Assembly: GCA_015066165.1 (NCBI GenBank)
Contig: SVOX01000105.1
Coordinates: forward strand, 1-5,215
Length of the DNA stretch: 5,215 nucleotides
Reading direction: 5' to 3'
DNA from: Oscillospiraceae bacterium
GTDB lineage: Bacteria; Bacillota; Clostridia; Oscillospirales; Acutalibacteraceae
Below, piece by piece: positions 4,448 to 5,215 of the stretch (position 1 is its first letter; each line of letters begins with the position of its first letter). The position numbers and the translations under genes are program-made. The notes under the pieces were generated by a model. That model was not told the origin of the DNA, searched no databases, and saw only the letters and a program-made list of their open reading frames with translations.

Positions 4448-5215
4448 AATTTTAGCAAAAAAGGTTTTAAACCCAACAGTTACACAAATGGATATTGAGG
4501 CACCGCTTGTAGCACGTAAAGCGCAAGCGGGTCAGTTTATAATTTTAAGAGTAGATGAAAACGGTGAGCGAATACCGCTTACTGTCGCAGGTTTTGACAG
4601 AGAAAAGGGCAGTGTTCGTATAATTTTTCAAATTGTTGGCGCCACAACTGCAAAACTTAATCAAAAGAATGAGGGCGATTATATTGCCGATTTTGTTGGT
4701 CCTTTAGGTAAAGCCACAAAGGTTGAAGGGCTTAAAAAAGTGTGTATAGTAGGCGGTGGTGTGGGTTGCGCTATTGCGCTTCCTGTGGCTCAAAGACTTA
4801 AAAGTATGGGTTGTGAAGTTCATTCTATAATTGGCTTTAGAAATAAAGATTTAGTAATTTTAGAAGAAGAATTTAAAACTGCATCCACAAAACTTACAAT
4901 TATGACCGACGACGGTTCTTACGGTAAAAAAGGTCTTGTTACCGAACCGCTTAAAACCGCTTTGGAAAATGGCGAAGAATATGACGAAGTAATAACCATC
5001 GGTCCGCTTATTATGATGAAATTTGTGGTAGCAACCACAAAACCGTTTAATGTAAAAACCACCGTTTCAATGAACCCCATTATGATTGACGGTACAGGTA
5101 TGTGTGGCGGTTGCCGACTAACTGTTGGGGGAGAAACTAAGTTTGCTTGTGTTGACGGCCCCGATTTTGACGGATTTTTAATCGATTTTGATGAGGCTAT
5201 GAAGCGTGGAACTAC
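4440..5215 (+). CDS. nfnA: NfnA/SudB-type ferredoxin-NADP+ reductase subunit alpha (cut by right edge)
   Basis: This is the small flavoprotein of the sulfide dehydrogenase/NfnAB family. In NfnAB it handles NAD(H) with FAD and a [2Fe-2S] cluster, while partner NfnB bifurcates electrons between NADPH, NAD+ and ferredoxin. I translated 258 residues, nearly the whole protein (about 280 is usual), with no stop before the edge. Domains in order: an FAD-binding barrel with AGQFIILRVDENGERIPLTV (30-49), including the RxPLT flavin motif; FQIVGATTAKL (63-73) and DFVGPLGK (84-91); a Rossmann nucleotide site VGGGVGCAIALP (104-115); GFRNKDLVILEEE (132-144); DDGSYGKKGLVT (157-168); and a cluster motif DGTGMCGGCRLTVGG...FACVDGPDFDG (217-245). 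Ligands should be Cys222, Cys225 and Cys237, with Asp217 where NfnA structures show an unusual Asp ligand. PyrK-type dihydroorotate dehydrogenase subunits are related but usually use four Cys. It is the last visible gene of the operon; an nfnB (GltD-like) gene is expected just outside. Confidence 0.9.
   Translation, partial: MYKILAKKVLNPTVTQMDIEAPLVARKAQAGQFIILRVDENGERIPLTVAGFDREKGSVRIIFQIVGATTAKLNQKNEGDYIADFVGPLGKATKVEGLKKVCIVGGGVGCAIALPVAQRLKSMGCEVHSIIGFRNKDLVILEEEFKTASTKLTIMTDDGSYGKKGLVTEPLKTALENGEEYDEVITIGPLIMMKFVVATTKPFNVKTTVSMNPIMIDGTGMCGGCRLTVGGETKFACVDGPDFDGFLIDFDEAMKRGT

Noticed and set aside
4440..5215. PyrK (dihydroorotate dehydrogenase electron-transfer subunit)
   Set aside because: It has the same fold family, but the DGTGMCGGC...FACVDGPDFDG cluster motif with Asp plus three Cys, and the RNKDL and DDGSYGKKG motifs, fit NfnA/SudB. 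No pyr gene is adjacent.
1..5215. CRISPR arrays, tRNA or rRNA genes, insertion sequences, riboswitches, phage or defence genes
   Set aside because: No spaced repeat arrays, no tRNA-like cloverleaf with TTCRA arm, no transposase motifs and no leader long enough for a riboswitch were found. All gaps are 103 nt or shorter.

Overview
The window looks like ordinary chromosomal DNA of a moderately AT-rich, low-GC Gram-positive bacterium. It most resembles an anaerobic member of the Clostridia, perhaps an uncultured Oscillospiraceae or Ruminococcaceae relative. The evidence is AT-rich intergenic DNA with sigma-A-type promoters, strong AGGAG Shine-Dalgarno sites, a clustered pgk-tpiA-gpmI glycolytic operon with cofactor-independent phosphoglycerate mutase, and an NfnA-type flavoprotein typical of ferredoxin-based anaerobic metabolism. 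The placement is an inference from protein style and gene order, not a sequence match.

Layout. Everything from 1 to 3079 is on the minus strand. Read in the direction of transcription, it holds trmL (tRNA wobble-position 2'-O-methyltransferase), then pgk, tpiA and the N-terminal part of gpmI, which runs off the left edge. A good promoter with an extended -10 lies just upstream of pgk, so the glycolytic genes probably form their own transcription unit; gapA is not directly upstream. Everything from 3183 to the right edge is on the plus strand: an unrecognised four-helix membrane protein, trmO (methyltransferase of t6A37 in tRNA), and nfnA (FAD/NAD/[2Fe-2S] reductase subunit, cut by the right edge). 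These three genes overlap by 4 and 8 nt and almost certainly form one operon.

The two halves meet in a 103-nt divergent control region (3080-3182). It contains two near-consensus promoters pointing away from each other whose -35 hexamers are the same 7 bp, TTGTCAA, read on opposite strands. Each -10 box also lies within an AT-rich inverted repeat. The region therefore drives two anticodon-loop tRNA methyltransferases, TrmL (position 34) and TrmO (position 37), from promoters that RNA polymerase probably cannot occupy at once.

The glycolytic operon has a repeated intercistronic design. After pgk and after tpiA the order is stop codon, 8-9 nt, a perfect 8-9 bp GC-rich hairpin, exactly 16 nt, then the AGGAG of the next gene. 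The hairpin sequences differ and lack a proper U-tract, which argues against simple terminators.

No RNA genes, CRISPR arrays, insertion sequences, phage genes or defence genes were seen. No gene-free stretch exceeds 103 nt. I found no convincing new multi-gene system. The promoter architecture, the matched hairpins and the unknown membrane gene are the points worth following.
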